Shown: positions 61,725 to 64,000 of the stretch, one piece after another
Layout of the letters: every line of letters starts with the position of its first letter
Position numbering within the stretch: the stretch's first letter is position 1
DNA from: Alteraurantiacibacter aquimixticola
Lineage (GTDB): Bacteria > Pseudomonadota > Alphaproteobacteria > Sphingomonadales > Sphingomonadaceae
Assembly: GCF_004965515.1 (NCBI RefSeq)
Contig: NZ_SSHH01000001.1
Span: 1,309,037-1,373,036, forward strand
DNA length: 64,000 bases
Direction: 5' to 3'
Position numbers and translations under genes: made by a program
Notes under the pieces: model-generated
The model's input: the letters and a program-made list of their open reading frames with translations, nothing else
The model's database searches: none
Told to the model about the DNA's origin: nothing

Positions 61725-62588
61725 ATGCAGATCACAAGGCTGGACCTGCCGCGGCGCTCGGTAGGCGAAGGGCCCGTCTGGGACGTGGCCGAACAGGCGC
61801 TCTATTACATCGATATCCTCGAAAAGAAGGTGCTGCGCTGGCATCCGGAGAGCGGCGCGCATCGCGAGTGGGTCGTGCCCGACATGATCGGGTCCATGGC
61901 CTTGCGCGAGGGCGGCGGGGCGATCGTTGCCCTGGTGGACGGTATCCATGCGCTGGACTTGGACAGCGGAGAGGTCACGCCGCTGGCGCTGCTGGAACCG
62001 GCCAATCCCGCGATCCAGCTCGCTGACGGCAAGGTGGACCGCAAGGGACGCTTCATCTTCGGCACCAGCCATCGCAAGGCGGCGGAACCGGCGGGCGGGC
62101 TGTTCTCGCTCGATCACGGGAAGATCACCCAGCTCGATAGCGGGCTGACGCTCGGCAATGGCCCCTGCTGGTCGCCCGACGACAAGGTGCTCTACCACGC
62201 CGACAGCATGGCGCATGTGATCTACGCCTATGACTATGACCTCGCGACCGGAGAGACCTCCAACCGCCGCGAGTTCTTCAACACCAGCGCCTATGGCCCC
62301 ATCCCCGACGGAGCGACGGTGGACACGGACGGCAACCTCTGGACCGCGATCTGCGAAGGTGGGGTGGTCCTGTGCCTGTCGCCTGAAGGCATGGTGCTGC
62401 GCGAGATTGAAATGCCGACCAAGCTGCCCGCGAGCTGCATGTTCTTCGGCCCCGATCTCGACCGGCTATTCGTGCCCAGTATCGACCCGACCTTCCTCGG
62501 GCGCGAGCCGGGCGAGGGCGACGGGTGGAACTATGTGATCGACGGACTTGGCGTCACCGGCCTGCGGGAGCCGCGCTATCATGGATAA
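61725..62588 (+). CDS. SMP-30/gluconolactonase/LRE family hydrolase
   Basis: 287 residues, six-blade propeller lactonase. Metal ligands: Glu in SVGEGPVWD near 15, Asn in LGNGPCWSPDD, and Asp in DGATVDTDGNLWTAI near 198. The family includes gluconolactonases and related sugar lactonases, so a sugar-lactone hydrolase is likely. No signal peptide. ATG 61725 is supported by AAGGGGAGAG. The next gene starts eight bases before its stop, so the two are co-translated; transport of a sugar acid or its lactone by the partner is a guess. Confidence 0.9.
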   Translation: MQITRLDLPRRSVGEGPVWDVAEQALYYIDILEKKVLRWHPESGAHREWVVPDMIGSMALREGGGAIVALVDGIHALDLDSGEVTPLALLEPANPAIQLADGKVDRKGRFIFGTSHRKAAEPAGGLFSLDHGKITQLDSGLTLGNGPCWSPDDKVLYHADSMAHVIYAYDYDLATGETSNRREFFNTSAYGPIPDGATVDTDGNLWTAICEGGVVLCLSPEGMVLREIEMPTKLPASCMFFGPDLDRLFVPSIDPTFLGREPGEGDGWNYVIDGLGVTGLREPRYHG

Positions 62589-63774
62589 GCGCCTACCCCC
62601 GCTGCTGGTCGCGGTGTTCATCAATATCGCGGGTTTCAGCCTGATCCTGCCGCTGCTGCCCTTCTACGGGCAGGTCTTCGGCGCGCAACCTTTCGAGATC
62701 GGCCTGCTCTTCGCCGCCTACAGCTTCGGCAATGTCTTCGGCGAGATCTATTGGGGTCGCCAGTCGGATCGCTGGGGCAGGCGCAAAGTGTTGGTGGTGA
62801 CGACTTTCATCGCCGGCCTCTCCTACATCGCTTTCGCCTATGCGCCGACCTTGTGGGCCGCGATCGGCATTCGCGTGTTCAGCGGCTTTTTCTCGGGCAC
62901 GCTGAGTGTGTGCCAGGGGTTCATCGCCGATGTTTCTGCGCCGGAGAGGCGCGCCAAGACCATGGGCTATTTCGGCGCGGCCTTCTCGCTCGGCATCGCA
63001 TTCGGTCCGGTGCTCGGCGGCGTGTTCGCGGGTGACGAGGTGGCGGCGGAGAGCTTCCGCCTGCCGATCTTCCTAGCCGGCTGCCTGTCGGTCCTCGCCA
63101 GCCTGTGGTGCATGGCGGTGCTGCGCGATGCCGTGGAGCCGAGCGGTAAGGGACGGCCCCTGCCGAAATATTCGGAGGCGTTCGCTTTCGTGAGTTCGGA
63201 ACCGCTGCTGGCGCGGCTGTTCGTCATCTCCTTCTTCGGCATCGCCGCCTTCGCCTCGATGGAGGCGGTTTACGGCTTGTGGAGCGAAGCGAATTTCGGG
63301 TGGAGTGCGAACGATCTCGGCTTTGCCTTCCTCGCCATTGGTGGGGGCGGACTGTTCGCCCAGCTGGTGCTGATCGGCCCGCTGGTCGCCCGTTTCGGGG
63401 AGGCGCGGGTGATCGTCATGGGCCTCGCCCTGTTGGCTCTCTCCATGCTGCTGCAACCGGTGATCCGCCTGCCGATATCAGGTGTGTTGCTGATGGGCGT
63501 GCTGATGACGGGGCACAGCCTCGCTTTCCCCTCCGCAGGCGCGCTGCTCAGCCGCAATACACCGCCGGAGAGGCAGGGAAGCACGATGGGGCTGCTGATG
63601 GCCTCCAACGCCGTGGGCCGCATAATCGCGCCGCCCATCTTCGGATGGATCTATGCGCTCAACATGGATGCGCCCTGGTTCGCGGGGGCGGCAATGATCG
63701 CGCTGGTGGTGCTGGTGGCCTTCCAGGCGGTAGGCTTGCTTGATCGGCAACGGGCAGCAGCCGATACAAATTGA
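62581..63774 (+). CDS. MFS transporter, 12-helix TetA/DHA1 type
   Basis: 397 residues, 12 membrane helices. Motif A GRQSDRWGRRKVLV between helices 2 and 3; motif C-like GYFGAAFSLGIAFGPVLGG in helix 5. Exports a small molecule by proton exchange or takes one up; substrate unknown. ATG 62581 overlaps the end of the SMP-30 gene by eight bases, which suggests a shared substrate or pathway. Confidence 0.92.
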   Translation: MDKRLPPLLVAVFINIAGFSLILPLLPFYGQVFGAQPFEIGLLFAAYSFGNVFGEIYWGRQSDRWGRRKVLVVTTFIAGLSYIAFAYAPTLWAAIGIRVFSGFFSGTLSVCQGFIADVSAPERRAKTMGYFGAAFSLGIAFGPVLGGVFAGDEVAAESFRLPIFLAGCLSVLASLWCMAVLRDAVEPSGKGRPLPKYSEAFAFVSSEPLLARLFVISFFGIAAFASMEAVYGLWSEANFGWSANDLGFAFLAIGGGGLFAQLVLIGPLVARFGEARVIVMGLALLALSMLLQPVIRLPISGVLLMGVLMTGHSLAFPSAGALLSRNTPPERQGSTMGLLMASNAVGRIIAPPIFGWIYALNMDAPWFAGAAMIALVVLVAFQAVGLLDRQRAAADTN

Positions 63775-63832
63775 GGCTTGCCCATGCGCGCCAGTGCGAT
63801 AGCCTCCTTTCAATCCAAGGGAGGATCGACCC

Positions 63833-64000
63833 ATGAAGCGCGCCTTTTCGATTGCTATCGCCGCCGCCCTGCTAGCCACCGGCTCCATCGCCCATGCCGA
63901 CCATCACGCCGGAGCATCTGCAGCGATTGCCGCTGCCGTCGCCGATGATCGCCGACCCGAGGTCGACACCGCGCGCGATCCGCTGCGCAAGCCGGCCGAG
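63833..64000 (+). CDS. Start of an exported protein, cut by the window end (possible SAM-methyltransferase-like)
   Basis: 56 codons are visible: signal peptide (AFSIAIAAALLATGSIAHA) and the beginning of the mature part, ADHHAGASAAIAAAVADD and RDPLRKPAE. In sphingomonads, a short leader of this type followed by VADxxRP...RDxxRKPAE introduces exported class I methyltransferase-like proteins. I infer that from memory of the pattern; the catalytic region is beyond the window. GGGAGGAT lies seven to ten bases before the ATG. Confidence 0.6.
   Translation, partial: MKRAFSIAIAAALLATGSIAHADHHAGASAAIAAAVADDRRPEVDTARDPLRKPAE

Noticed and set aside
1-64000. CRISPR array, prophage, insertion sequence or biosynthetic cluster
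   Set aside because: No regularly spaced repeats, transposase, phage structural genes or synthase modules are seen; the content is housekeeping.

Overview
The window looks like core chromosome of a GC-rich alphaproteobacterium of the order Sphingomonadales, most likely the Erythrobacteraceae. Signs of this are a C5-pathway-independent (Shemin-type) 5-aminolevulinate synthase, a DivL-like kinase in the conserved neighbourhood ahcY-divL-tsaE-amgK-murU-addB-addA-trxA, an alphaproteobacterial ornithine decarboxylase with an RNA leader, Flp pilins, and many small exported proteins. The placement rests on gene content and protein character; no search was run. I see no prophage, insertion sequence, plasmid module or CRISPR array. 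Genes are tightly packed and no gap between genes exceeds about 180 bases.

Layout. 0-3.2 kb: trehalose module (GH15 enzyme, otsA). 3.2-9.5 kb: response regulator, MAPEG protein, PLP dehydratase, then a polyamine region (deoxyhypusine-synthase-like enzyme and ornithine decarboxylase) split by a divergent DUF3137/lemA pair. 9.5-15.7 kb: cytochrome c, hemA, murI and a LuxR/EF-hand regulator on the minus strand, then plsY-dprA and a membrane protein. 15.8-25 kb: topA, a response regulator, an MFS exporter, the lepB-rnc-era operon and pgi. 25-35 kb: SIR2-like protein, gor, DUF488, aroK-aroB, an unknown envelope pair, xerD, accA and an M48 protease. 35-42.6 kb: two Flp pilins, a NUDIX protein, tRNA-Arg(ACG), hemerythrin-PLD-folE, a divergent MurA homologue, a TolB-like propeller and a peroxiredoxin. 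42.6-55.6 kb: ahcY, then six genes joined by stop/start overlaps (divL to addA), then trxA. 55.6-64 kb: inositol-phosphatase-like protein and argJ (minus), a double TonB-domain protein, a small exported protein directly before secA, an SMP-30 hydrolase, an MFS transporter and the start of a further exported protein.

How the genes fit together. AmgK and MurU recycle peptidoglycan sugars, while MurI and the MurA-like enzyme work on the synthetic side. AddA/AddB, XerD, DprA and TopA handle DNA ends, dimers and topology. SecA, LepB, the M48 protease and many signal-peptide proteins serve the envelope. Ornithine decarboxylase supplies putrescine, probably for the deoxyhypusine-synthase-like enzyme.

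The most interesting signals are: (1) the structured leader with a 38-codon open frame coupled to the ornithine decarboxylase; (2) a small exported protein just upstream of secA, placed like a SecM-type secretion monitor; (3) a DivL-like kinase with Tyr instead of the phospho-accepting His; (4) a MurA homologue and a deoxyhypusine-synthase homologue with altered key residues; and (5) a membrane LuxR-type regulator with a periplasmic EF-hand pair.
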